Shown: piece by piece, positions 24,930 through 34,892 of the stretch
Layout of the letters: every line of letters starts with the position of its first letter
How positions within the stretch are numbered: the stretch's first letter is position 1
NCBI RefSeq assembly: GCF_002443255.2
Contig: NW_019211454.1
Coordinates: 31,292,061-31,356,060 of the forward strand
Source of the DNA: Varroa destructor
Taxonomy: Eukaryota; Arthropoda; Arachnida; Mesostigmata; Varroidae
Length of the DNA stretch: 64,000 nucleotides
Direction: 5' to 3'
Program-made: the position numbers and the translations under genes
The notes under the pieces: model-generated
Databases searched by the model: none
What the model was told of the DNA's origin: nothing
Seen by the model: only the letters and a program-made list of their open reading frames with translations

Positions 24930-24949
24930 AACCTGGAAGTCTCCAGGTT
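24930..24949. repeat. Short inverted repeat, 8-bp arms
   Basis: AACCTGGA and TCCAGGTT flank a 4-nt spacer (AGTC). This forms a small hairpin just upstream of the LINE fragment on its own strand. No function can be assigned. Confidence 0.6.
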
Positions 24950-25204
24950 TGGTACTTTTCAAAGATTAGAGGCTACGCTTCATCTAATGAAATTGCCCCT
25001 GGAAATTTTGCTAGCATTGACGTAATTATGCCAATAAATCAGGTCTTCATGGGCACTGGAATCAGAGTCGCGTCACGAACTTAGAATTAGAGCACATACG
25101 CCACAAGTTCTGACACAAAGCAAAGATTTGGATGGAAAATGGCCGTTGTCTGTCATATTTAAGCCTTTCGATAGTTTGTGCATGAGCTAATTTAACAGCA
25201 CGAA

Positions 25205-25235
25205 CTCTTCTGTTCTACGAAGTAGAACGGAAGAG
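25205..25235. repeat. Inverted repeat, 14-bp arms, 3-nt loop
   Basis: CTCTTCTGTTCTAC at 25205-25218 and GTAGAACGGAAGAG at 25222-25235 are reverse complements at 13 of 14 positions. The one difference gives a G-U wobble in RNA. The loop is GAA. A direct repeat of GAACGTAGG follows immediately. Confidence 0.8.
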
Positions 25236-27469
25236 GGCTTGAACGTAGGAGGAACGTAGGCCGCTGCGGAGTCATACGCACCTTTCTTACACACTCCAGC
25301 AGAATAATCGAGCTTTATAATAGTAGCATAGTAAACGAGTTGTTAATGTAATGTTTCTAAGGTATTACTATATTTAAAACTACACTTAATTTTAACAGTG
25401 TAAATAGCAATCCAGAGCACAAGTATTATGAATTCCATTATTAAATTATTCTTTACTTTGGCACGATAACGAAAGTATTTGTTGTTCTAGAACTATTTCG
25501 AGCTTAGGATAGATTGAACAATGCTGCTGAAGCTGGCAGTCCGTGCATGCACGTCCTTTGCAAACGCACAGATATCGGCTCGTACCTCCGTAGGTCAAAC
25601 TCTAAACTGGTACCGTATTTCATGTACATTGTATCGCAAGATTGAAGTAGTTATAGCTATTTAAAGTACTGCAGCGAGAAAAACAGGCTAATTATACCTT
25701 CTTACGATTATTTTCGTGACGATGAACCATATCTTCATAGCTGGAAGTCAATATTCGAAGGCCAAATCGATTTATAAGTTAGGAACTTAGCTTCCGACGC
25801 TTGTTGATTTAGCTAAACTGCGCTACGTACATAAGCACGGCCGCTTAACACGATTCTCCTCTATCATTGACCCAGCGATCAAAAAACGTCGTTTACAATA
25901 ATCACCACCATTGTGTTGTGTAAAGGAAGGGGCTATTAAGCCAACGTCGCGCACCGTTGAGTGTGAGCGTTATCATTGCCAACACAAGCATGATAGCACT
26001 GTCCAGCGTAAGCGGGAGGCCATCGCCAGATAAGTTCAAATATTACCTTGCGAGAAGTTCCAGATAGTTTGATACTGCAACCATGCCCTTTGCGTCTGGG
26101 CATAATCCGTCTCTCCTTAACAACGACGAGCGTGCTCGAATAAACTAATAACTTGCATTACTTCTGCCATCGCTTTCGCATAATAAAGCTCACGTGATTC
26201 CGGAAATTTGACACAAGCTTGACAGATAGGCAAATCAAGACAGCAAGAGGGACAAATGACCAAAGCAAGCCACAAAAAAATCCGTGGACAATTTTTATAG
26301 TTGCTATTCGTCAACCGTTTTTATCTCTGAAATTGAGATCAAATGGGATTATTACGACGAAGCTCAAGCTTAACATAACAGGAATAAGCCTTTAAGCAAA
26401 ACGGATAGAGGATTTTAGAAAATAAGGGGTAATGGCACGCTACAAGTATAATATCCCATTTTTTTCCTGAACCAAGGGAATTGTGTTGTTGAAAGAGTGA
26501 TGCGCTAATGCTGCTAATCAACGGTTCTCAGTTAGAAACAATAAAAATTATAAACGGGCTTGACTTTTTCTTTATTCATTAGTAAAAGACGATTCAAGTT
26601 ACTTTTATTCAAAAATCCACTTTACATATTGAACTAGTCCGTGAGTTCAAAAATCGATCCGGACATATTTTCCACTGCAGGACTCGAATTAAATTTTTTT
26701 TTGTTTCGCCTTTAAGCCCAAGTGTAATGAACGAGCGGATAAACAAAGAAGCAATAGGATTTTCAGAAACGGGACCTGTGAATGTATAAGGCGTAATAGG
26801 AGTCTACCTTTACATCGCGTTCTAGTGGTATTCCACTCTGTTTGGATCTATAACTAGCATTTTCAGACGACTATCTGGAATATTTAATGAAATATTTCAG
26901 TATCGACAAGCTTAAATTACCTTGAGCTCAGTGACTGATAATTAAGTAACATCATTAGGCTTCTCCCGTACGCATGGGTACGTACTCTGGGGTGTCGTTA
27001 AAGAGCTTTTCTGCAGTCAGTCCCATACACTTTCAGACGCCATCCATCTACATCTCCCTAGTACATCTACATCACACAGGTGTCGTAATCTAGTAATGGA
27101 AAAATCGCAAAAAGGGTGCGAACTTTCTTTTCATTCGAATGAATTCACTTAGAGCTGCGGCATTTTCCGACCGCTGATATAGAGAGCTTCCACACTGTGT
27201 GTTATTTCCAGCTGAACCTACGCTTTCCTTTCTAAATGCACGAGCAACAGAATTAAGTCAGTAATATGCCGCTTTATCATTCATTCTGACGGGAGCGTAT
27301 CATAGTACTTTCATCTATATGAAGTGGTGCCATGATAGATAGACAGTACGATTTTTGGTACTTAACAACGAATAGACGTAATAATGTGTAGATTTTGCCG
27401 TCAAAATCGACACATCCATTACATACGCTACACCCGTGCCGTATTTAGAGATTGAGAGATTGGCCGAGT
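25236..27469. other. No supportable gene
   Basis: AT-rich. Open frames are at most 65 codons. The minus-strand frame at 26117-26314 starts hydrophobic and cysteine-rich but uses a TTG start and has no splice context. Confidence 0.5.
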
Positions 27470-27484
27470 GGGGGGGGGGGGGGG
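27470..27484. repeat. Poly-G homopolymer, 15 nt
   Basis: Fifteen consecutive G residues. Long G runs are much rarer than A/T runs in animal genomes and are prone to sequencing error. The true length may differ. Confidence 0.9.
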
Positions 27485-27860
27485 AAGGTACCGAAAACCT
27501 AGTAGGTGCACATTATTTGTGTGTTTTTCATGTCGTACATTTTCTTCCAAAGTGACTATACACTATAAACGGGGTGAATGGAGGACAAGCAGGACGCTAG
27601 TCCCTACAACAAGTACGATATTGTACGGGAGGCCAGCGGCCAGCGTCAAATGAGTAATGTATATTAAAGCTCAGATGGAGACTCTTCAGATGCGTCAAAC
27701 AAAATGTAAAGACAGGAATATATCGTGTTTCCAAGAGATTTGCTAGTACTGTGATCAACGCTTCAAAACATGTGTGCTTGTCACACGCTGAGTTCTACCA
27801 AGGACTATACGAATCATCAAGGATACATATTGACGCATCTTCACTTCGACACGTTACTTC

Positions 27861-27878
27861 TAGGTAGAATTCTACCTA
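27861..27878. repeat. Perfect 18-bp palindrome
   Basis: TAGGTAGAATTCTACCTA is its own reverse complement with no spacer. It could be a dimeric protein-binding site or chance. Confidence 0.9.
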
Positions 27879-27957
27879 TAAATAGACTTATGGGTGCTTC
27901 AACATACGACATTGGGCTCGGTGAATAAACAAGTAATAGTTTTTCATTTATGTTATT

Positions 27958-28218
27958 TTAAGCAGTATTTTCTCTACAGCCCAATATAAGAAACATGGTA
28001 GGTTTACCATAAGAAAAGTAGTTGCTCTCTGTGAATGTGAAGGTAAAACATACAGCATACACGTGGCTGAAGTCAGCTACGTGAGTTTCGTCACACTGCT
28101 GTCGTTCAAATACATGGATGGCATCTTGATAAAGACGCATGTGTGCCTTCCAATGACTTACAACCCAGTAGCTTTCTTGTGCATCTTTTTTTGCTGCTGT
28201 CGACAGCTCTTCTAGAAA
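27958..28218 (-). CDS. Candidate exon, helical hydrophilic protein, unknown
   Basis: After a possible acceptor (AAGTTCATTTTCAAAG) the minus strand is open for 86 codons to TAA. It begins AFLEELSTAAKKDAQESYWV and continues with charged helical sequence (WKAHMRLYQDAIHVFERQQ). The frame is phase-compatible with an upstream segment (28253-28360) that ends in a consensus GTAAGT donor, leaving an intron of only about 34 nt. The peptide looks more protein-like than most frames here, but I recognise no family and no ATG is in place. Confidence 0.25.
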   Translation of the reverse strand, partial: FLEELSTAAKKDAQESYWVVSHWKAHMRLYQDAIHVFERQQCDETHVADFSHVYAVCFTFTFTESNYFSYGKPTMFLILGCRENTA

Positions 28219-28252
28219 TGCCTTTGAAAATGAACTTAACAAATAATTCACT

Positions 28253-28360
28253 TACAAACTTATTTCCCTTTGGAATCACGTACGCCACAGAGTTAAATAG
28301 GGCTTTACCATTAACATATATAAACTCAACACATTTGAACACTTGGCTCGGTATACGATT
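28253..28360 (-). CDS. Candidate upstream exon with GTAAGT donor
   Basis: An open minus-strand segment encoding CVEFIYVNGKALFNSVAYVI, ending AAGTTT/GTAAGT. The donor is in phase 0, agreeing with the acceptor at about 28219. The upstream boundary is undefined: a TGA lies just before 28360 and no strong acceptor is visible. The very short intron implied is a reason for caution. Confidence 0.18.
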
Positions 28361-29082
28361 TCAGAATCTTCCGTGTGTTTGGGCCATACAAACATCACAC
28401 ATACTATTTTTCACATTTGAAAATAAACGCGTATAGCACACTCGCCTGCAAGCATTCCGATACCCGAGCATTGACGATTCCGTATGCCGATCGCATTAAG
28501 TGCTTGTTCTTTTCGTGACTTGGAGCTTTCGTCCAGACGCTTTAATGATGCGCAGGCCTAAAAATTACGAAGAAAAACTAGATGGCTTTCTTGCACTCAT
28601 GCCATACTTACGGCGTTGGAGCGTAGGTAGTCAGAAGCGTGCGTGAGATCATCCTCAACTGCATCAGGTAAGTTGAAGTTTAGGTCCCAGAAAAGTACAT
28701 AACAATAAATGAAGCAATTTGAATATCGACACCTTTCCTTACTGACTTGAGAAACGGTTTGCAAAAGCAGATTAAGTATGTTTATTTTCGTTCATATAAG
28801 TTGTCCCGAAAGAATACAATTATGGTTTAACTTGACGCTAAGTAGGCTCTCATGGCTATGGATTGAAAGTTTGTGCTTCGTTTTAGCATACTGCTTAAAG
28901 ATGATGCCTGAGCTAACAAACTACGTTAGTAATTGTTTGGGTATTTTCTGTAGCTGTAACAACCTTCAAGCATATTTATTCCAAGAAGTAGCAGTGCAGT
29001 AATATGCAAAGGGTTAGCTGATTGAAATAAATTCTCGCCATTACTACTGTATATCAACGTTTCCACAGCACTTTTTTTTTTG

Positions 29083-29120
29083 CATTATATATATTTTATA
29101 TATAATTATGTATATATATT
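29083..29120. repeat. AT-rich (TA)n low-complexity tract
   Basis: Alternating TA/TATT sequence. The end of the candidate exon at 29096-29298 reads into it. Confidence 0.8.
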
Positions 29121-29298
29121 ATTTTTGCGTCTTTGTCATAAGGGAAAGAAGAGAAAATTTCAGAGTAAATTTTCGCAATAGGTGCAGTTGAAATGATGAA
29201 ATCTCTTGCATATCCGAGTATTTCCTTCTGGCGCTCGATTTTGGCGTATCCGCTAATTTTTGCCGAGGCAAGCATTACCCGACCGTACCATGCAGCAT
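29096..29298 (-). CDS. Candidate terminal exon, unknown protein
   Basis: The minus strand shows a textbook-looking acceptor at 29299-29300: a long T tract, a CTAATGAT branch-like motif, then TTTGTATTGCAG. It is followed by 66 open codons to TAA. The peptide includes WYGRVMLASAKISGYAKIER and IAKIYSEIFSSFPYDKDAK: mixed, helical, no obvious membrane segment. The last few codons fall in the TA tract, so the true end may differ. No polyadenylation signal of AATAAA type is seen directly after it, and I cannot name a family. Confidence 0.3.
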
Positions 29299-31907
29299 CT
29301 GCAATACAAATTAGGTAGATCATTAGATAGCAAAAAAAAAACACCAGGAGTACTCTTCTCTTTACAGCGCCGTCACTTAGGTGTCCTACAGGCACGTAGC
29401 TCACTTTGTATTTCCGGATCTCAAAATGAAGGGGAACAGAGACGTATGTGGCATTGTTATGTAGAGATTTATTTATGCAAATGAGGTTAAACCTTTTCTA
29501 TTGAATCATTGGTTCATACACATAAATTTACAACGTCCCGCCTTGGGTGACTTTGGTGCTGAACCTGTCTTCACCGAATATTTGAATTGTTCACAGCAAC
29601 AACCTATTTGAAATATTTGTTTGGGCAAGCGGCTGGCAGTGGTGGTCACTTTCAAATCATCAAGCGACAAAACAAATAAATTCCTCAATAACCATTTTAA
29701 TAATCAGGACAATTAGCTGAGATAAAAAAAAAAAATAACAAAGCAACCCTAATGTACAAAATGCATTGTAAACCTAGACCAACGTTTGTTAGTTTACACC
29801 GTGGTAGAATGACCAGTTCATCAGAGCTGCCAAAATATGTACCGGGACAGATGTTACATACAGATGAAAAGATTATAGATTTTTCATTTATACAACTATT
29901 CTATATGTCAACTTCCTACAAATGCGGATTGCGAACCGGGACGTATACGGCTTTGGTTCAGCAGAGGACATATAGGGGTCATATAAGTCACTTTTTCGCA
30001 CTGTCTTTGAATACATTGTTCCGTCATTTTTATATTCTATGCTAGCTTTGTATACTCACAATTTTCATGCAGAAGTACCGAATAAATACTGGTGTGCAGC
30101 AGTTAAGTCGAAACATTTCTCTATTTATTTAAGACTATTTAAATATATTTAGGTTAGATGCGTTAACAAATAGTCCCGAGAATCGGGAACTTTAATCTTT
30201 ACCATTGGAAAATTTTTCTCGTGCGTTTTTGTGCGTCCCATGGACAGTACTAGATTACAGAGGCCCGTAAACATAGGTAGATAGCAAATGTAATTCCAGA
30301 AACAACAAAAACGCTACAATAAATGGATGCTACCGACAGCTCCGTTCTAGTTGTTGTGTATCATGCACCGCCTTAATATTGGTCACATTTCAGGATTATC
30401 GCAACCAGCCCTCTTAAGATTTTAACGTTTCAATAATTCAAGGGGGTAACAATATCTTGGATTTTTTTGAAAACAAATCTTCTTGTCCTGAAATGAACCC
30501 TGGCCCGATATCGTGAGCTATCTCGTCGTTCGACCAGTCATAAGTTACCTTTTTCCTTATACAAAGAGATTTTATGTCAGACAAATGGAAATTTCATGTC
30601 GAAAGTTCTATTACAAACGATGTAGCATTAACGTTTTACAAGGACAAACTAAACACACAAAAACTTTGACTTTAGAAAGTAAAAAAAAAAAAAACGCTAG
30701 GTGCCTCACAGTAACGTAGTACGACTTTTGTATACCATAATGCGTATGCATAATGCATAACAGAGACTATGGTGATTCGCCTATTTTATTTTATTAGAAC
30801 TGGTTTTTCAGTTTATGATAAATTTTTATTTTATAATATACAAACGTAATTTGCTTTCAAGTTTTATACTTACAATAGTATTTGCAAAATAATAATCATC
30901 TGACTGGTTCGGTGCCAAGGCAAAACTTCAAGTTATGAGAACTTATTTCCGACGCCCAACTCATCCTCTTTGGTACTCTACACGAACATTACGTTATTTA
31001 GTGCGTCCTATCCGCCAAATAAATTAATCTAATATTCATATGGACGCATGCCCACTCTATACATTAAATAATTAGGAAAATATGATGTAAACATTTGATA
31101 ATATACAGATTTTCGTTTCCACAATGCCATTTTTGCAACTGTCGTATCGGTTAATGCATATTTTAAGCTCCACGTTTGAAAACAGAGCAGACAAGAATTC
31201 ATGTTTAAACTGTACTACTGTATTCCTTAACAAGCCTTTATTACTTAAGGCCATCTAAACCGGCATTAAAAGATGCTTGTCCAATACCGATAAGCATCTC
31301 CATATCACATAAATAGCACACCGACTGCTAAAATTTTAAACATTTGCCTTTTCTGCTGATCAATGCAATCGTAAATCCAACGAAACACCATAGATGGCAC
31401 TACTTTCCGCTCTAATTTGACTCCTTACGCCACTTTCGTCCGCTTCTCATTTCTGTCTCCGTGTCATTTGTCTAGAATTTTACTAGAATATTTAAGGCAG
31501 CCTCAGTAAAATAGCTTCTTTCCGATCTAAGCCGGGTACCAGTGCAAGCGACTGTCAGGTAATTAGCCCCTTCTCCATCCTTCCACGGTTAGTCAAACCC
31601 TATTAGAGCTAGCGAAATCTTCTAAATTACTTCTTCCCTTACGTGCCATACAAGTGACGTAAAAGCCTAAACCAGCCCTAGTTTCGCGCAGATTTTAAAT
31701 TTAACAACCCAGTTGGGTTATTATTGGCCGTTTTCCTAATACAAACAATGATCTACCGAAGCCAGGCAGATGCAAGCGGACGAAGAAAATATGAAATCAC
31801 TTTCGGCGTATGATAAGTTGACTCGAGGGAAAAGGAGTGAATTACGAAACATCGCGCCACCCCTTATTAATAGAAGCTCTCAATATTTTTTTTTAAAAAC
31901 GTATATT
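29299..31907. other. No supportable gene
   Basis: Short open frames only. Contains A12-A14 tracts (near 29725 and at 30682-30695) and a small hairpin, TCCCGA/TCGGGA, around 30174-30188. A TC-rich stretch at about 31390-31640 has acceptor-like and donor-like signals (for example TGTCAG/GTAATT at 31559) but no sustained frame. Confidence 0.5.
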
Positions 31908-31975
31908 CCCGTGATAGCGCAATGGGTAATGTATTGGCCTTCTTAATCCAAAAATTCGCTGTTAATTACCATTTG
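31908..31975 (+). other. tRNA-Arg-like relic
   Basis: TAGCGCAATGGG at 31915-31926 fits the A box. The following ATTGGCCTTCTTAATCCAAA resembles the anticodon arm of an arginine tRNA (TTCT around the anticodon). The B-box position reads GTTAATTACC, which is degraded, and the stems do not close. This is a tRNA pseudogene or tRNA-derived SINE remnant, not a working tRNA. Confidence 0.45.
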
Positions 31976-34511
31976 TTTCGTGTTGGGACCCAGCCGTCCG
32001 AAGTAGGGTCTAACAGGTTAAGTGCCGAACAGGAAAAATAATACCGAAATCGTTTTATCCTTTGTATCTAGACGTAGATACGTAGAGTAGGAACCGTATC
32101 GAAGGGTAATGCCTTTTTTGATACTACGGAAAGACTGCTATTACGTGATATAAAAATCACTAAAAAATTTTATAAATACTTTGTACGTGACGGAGAAGTT
32201 GTAACGAAAATGAAATATTATGTAGTTTTAATAACCTTTACGACTGGCTTATATGGATATAATAAAATAAAAATGGGGTACGGGTTCAGCTTTGACAGCG
32301 CTTTGCACGTACATAAATTAGGCAGTAAGACTAATATGAATACATTTGTCAAGTAGATGCAGCTCCCAATGGCAATTATTTCGCTCTGTAAGACTTGCAC
32401 TTTGTGACTGCGAAAAACCAATCGTCATAACTTCCCTGCCCAACAGGGGCAGTCTCACTATTCAGTACGTCAGACTTCATATACTTTTCGGAAGTTCAAC
32501 CTGGTGCGTATAAAGGAAAACTGGAAACCAATTGGAAGGGTCAAAATTGGAACAAAATTGGAACGATTTCCCGAAAGCAAGTTTGTGTTAGGCGTCCGCC
32601 CGGCGAAACGTCTTGCAATCTCTTAAATAGAGTTTTTAAATTTCCTTACGGTTGTTTTGAACCATCGTTAGCAGACGATAAGTGACGCAGATTAGAAAAA
32701 AAAAGCATAATATAAATAATCCTCTGGGCCGGCCAGCATGATGCCTATCTAGTAAGGACATCTGTTTGAGATACAAATCTGTTTATATTTAAACGCTGAA
32801 TCGGCGCACAATATATTCTAGTATCTGAAAACTTTGTAAAAGCAAAAAGGAGTGTGACTTCTATACGGTGCAGTCCATTCGGAGATCAAAAAGGTCCTCG
32901 AAGATAGCGGAACTTAGCATATACTTATTATTTTTCATATAAGATGACAGTTTACTGATTTACATTAAAGGATAGCATAGAATCATTGTTGAGAGTTACA
33001 AAGGAGCCAAAATAAACCGTGTCTTCTATTTTGTGCCCTATGCGATTAGGAAGAAGTGAGATCACCGATGCGCACCTACAGACGGTAGAAAACACCTACA
33101 CCTATCGACATCACTGGCACTGTATATACACTAGTCTTTAGTTGCAGCAGTTAATAGATGTTTTGGGGGTTTGTGTATTTTAATATATTTTATAAACACA
33201 CTCGCAGAGTAATAATGGACGCTCGATCTCAAGAGCTGCCCCCCGGACCCACTGTAAAATGCTGAAGGTCTTTCGCAGTTCTGGAAATTTTGAATGAGGT
33301 TACATTCATTAACTGAGTTTGTTTCCTACAAGAGAAAAAGGTCACATGTAACAAAAGAAAATGAAACAATTTTGGGCCCGACATGCACATCCATTTCCTC
33401 CGCTAGGGAACCTAACTTCCGATTACGTTTTCTAGGACTTTATCGAACCGACTTCCTCAAAAAAACTGTAAATTGCCTGGTTCTAGATTGTACTTGTGGG
33501 CTTCATCCCAGGCCCACTGATATGTGAGTAAAACGATATGTGCGTTAAACCTCGTTCCCCATTTGGTTAATGATTTCAACTAAGCACTATATTTATTGTA
33601 TACTCATAATTCCGTCATTTTACCTGAGCTTAAATTGCCTGAGTTTAAATTGTGCCTGTGCACGATAGAATCGAGAATATGTGTTTACTAATGCACCTTG
33701 ACACGGTTCAGTTATCAGTGACTCTGGCTAACGTACAGAGTTCCAAATTCGGTCCCCTAAGGAGCAGCTGTAGCGTTTCTTTCAGATGTGATTACTGGAG
33801 TAGCTGTGATACTAAGATTATCGAAAGCATTCAGCGATTCCAGCGACGAGACAAACAATGTGGTAACAAGTCAAGGCGAGTCCATCAACGTAAACAGACG
33901 AATTAAGCAAGATAACGAATTCGACTTCTTTGCTTAAAAAGTCACACTGCCCTCTATAGGCAACCCGGAAGACGACCATGGTATTGGGATGTTGTTTGAA
34001 CGAGGGTAGTACTGTTATCTGTCATGCATAAGGCTCGTCTTCAGAAATAACGTGTTTGCTACTGGAACTAATGACGCGCAGAGTGGCCTAAATCCGAAAC
34101 GGGCCGTTCGCGCATTTTGTTTCGTTATTTAGGTAATTTCTAAACAATGAACGCAAAAAAAGCTAACGAAAAGCAAACATCTCTGTTGATTTGCGCAAAT
34201 ATGAGTCTCCTATCTTCATCACTGGGCAAATGTGAATCTCATATCAACTGTGCTTATGGGCTAGAGTTGTACATATCTCTCTTCTTCTCAAGTATTCACC
34301 CAATTTTGAACTCGTTTCCCATTCAGTCTACCGGTCACACATGCGTTCGTATAGTGACGTCGTATAAATATATGATGAGAGCGACATAAAAAAAAGATTA
34401 ATTATCATATTTTCACGATGTTGATGATAGTAATCATAGCCCTGAAAAATAGTATGAACCAAGTTTCTCAAGGAGAGATGCACTGTTGCCTATGGTGGTA
34501 GGCTATTTGTG
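31976..34511. other. No supportable gene
   Basis: Contains two small tandem duplications: AAAATTGGAAC twice near 32543-32566, and the near-repeat GCCTGAG(C/T)TTAAATTG near 33622-33652. Open frames up to 84 codons are unassigned. Confidence 0.5.
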
Positions 34512-34590
34512 CCGGTGTTTATTTCCCAGTCGTTAAGACACGTCTACGATATAGGATGCGTGGATTGCGGTTCGGACACTGCCACATCGG
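34512..34590 (+). other. tRNA-like fold, possible degraded tRNA or SINE
   Basis: CCGGTGT (34512-34518) can pair with ACATCGG (34584-34590) over seven base pairs with one G-U, enclosing 79 nt, the size of a tRNA. GCGGTTCGGACAC resembles a B box and CAGTCGTTAAGAC a Leu/Ser-type D arm. The T stem does not pair well. Suggestive only. Confidence 0.3.
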
Positions 34591-34689
34591 TTTCTCTGTA
34601 GTCACCCTATTTGTCGGCGTCGTCATCTTCAAGCACGTCGCGCCATGCTGGTTGCAGCCATCGGCCCTTTTTCCTATAGGTTGGTCCGC

Positions 34690-34892
34690 TAGTAGAAAAA
34701 CGCTAGCAAAACTCTTTCGTTAGCTTGCTGGCGGTCTTCGTTTTCTTGGCGTCGTATGTTCTTTAGTTGGTACCAGTGCCGCGGGCGGCGCTCTGATCGC
34801 CGACTATAAAACATGCTGGCCTGAGTGTACCCGCCACACTTGTGGAATCGGCAAAGGTGGTGTAACGACAAAGAGATCTGCAAAAAGTTCAC
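34690..34892 (-). other. Open frame with Cys/His pattern, unassigned
   Basis: The 67-codon minus-strand frame contains LCRFHKCGGYTQASMFYSRR, then a strongly basic tail. The LC-x2-H-x3-G start loosely resembles the gag-region finger of gypsy-type retroelements (LC-YH---G--A--C). The second cysteine pair is missing and no protease or polymerase is seen nearby. It may be a worn retroelement or chance. Confidence 0.15.

Noticed and set aside
30174..30188. Hairpin followed by T-rich sequence as a transcription terminator
   Set aside because: Intrinsic terminators of bacterial type are not expected in this eukaryotic context, and no gene ends beside it.
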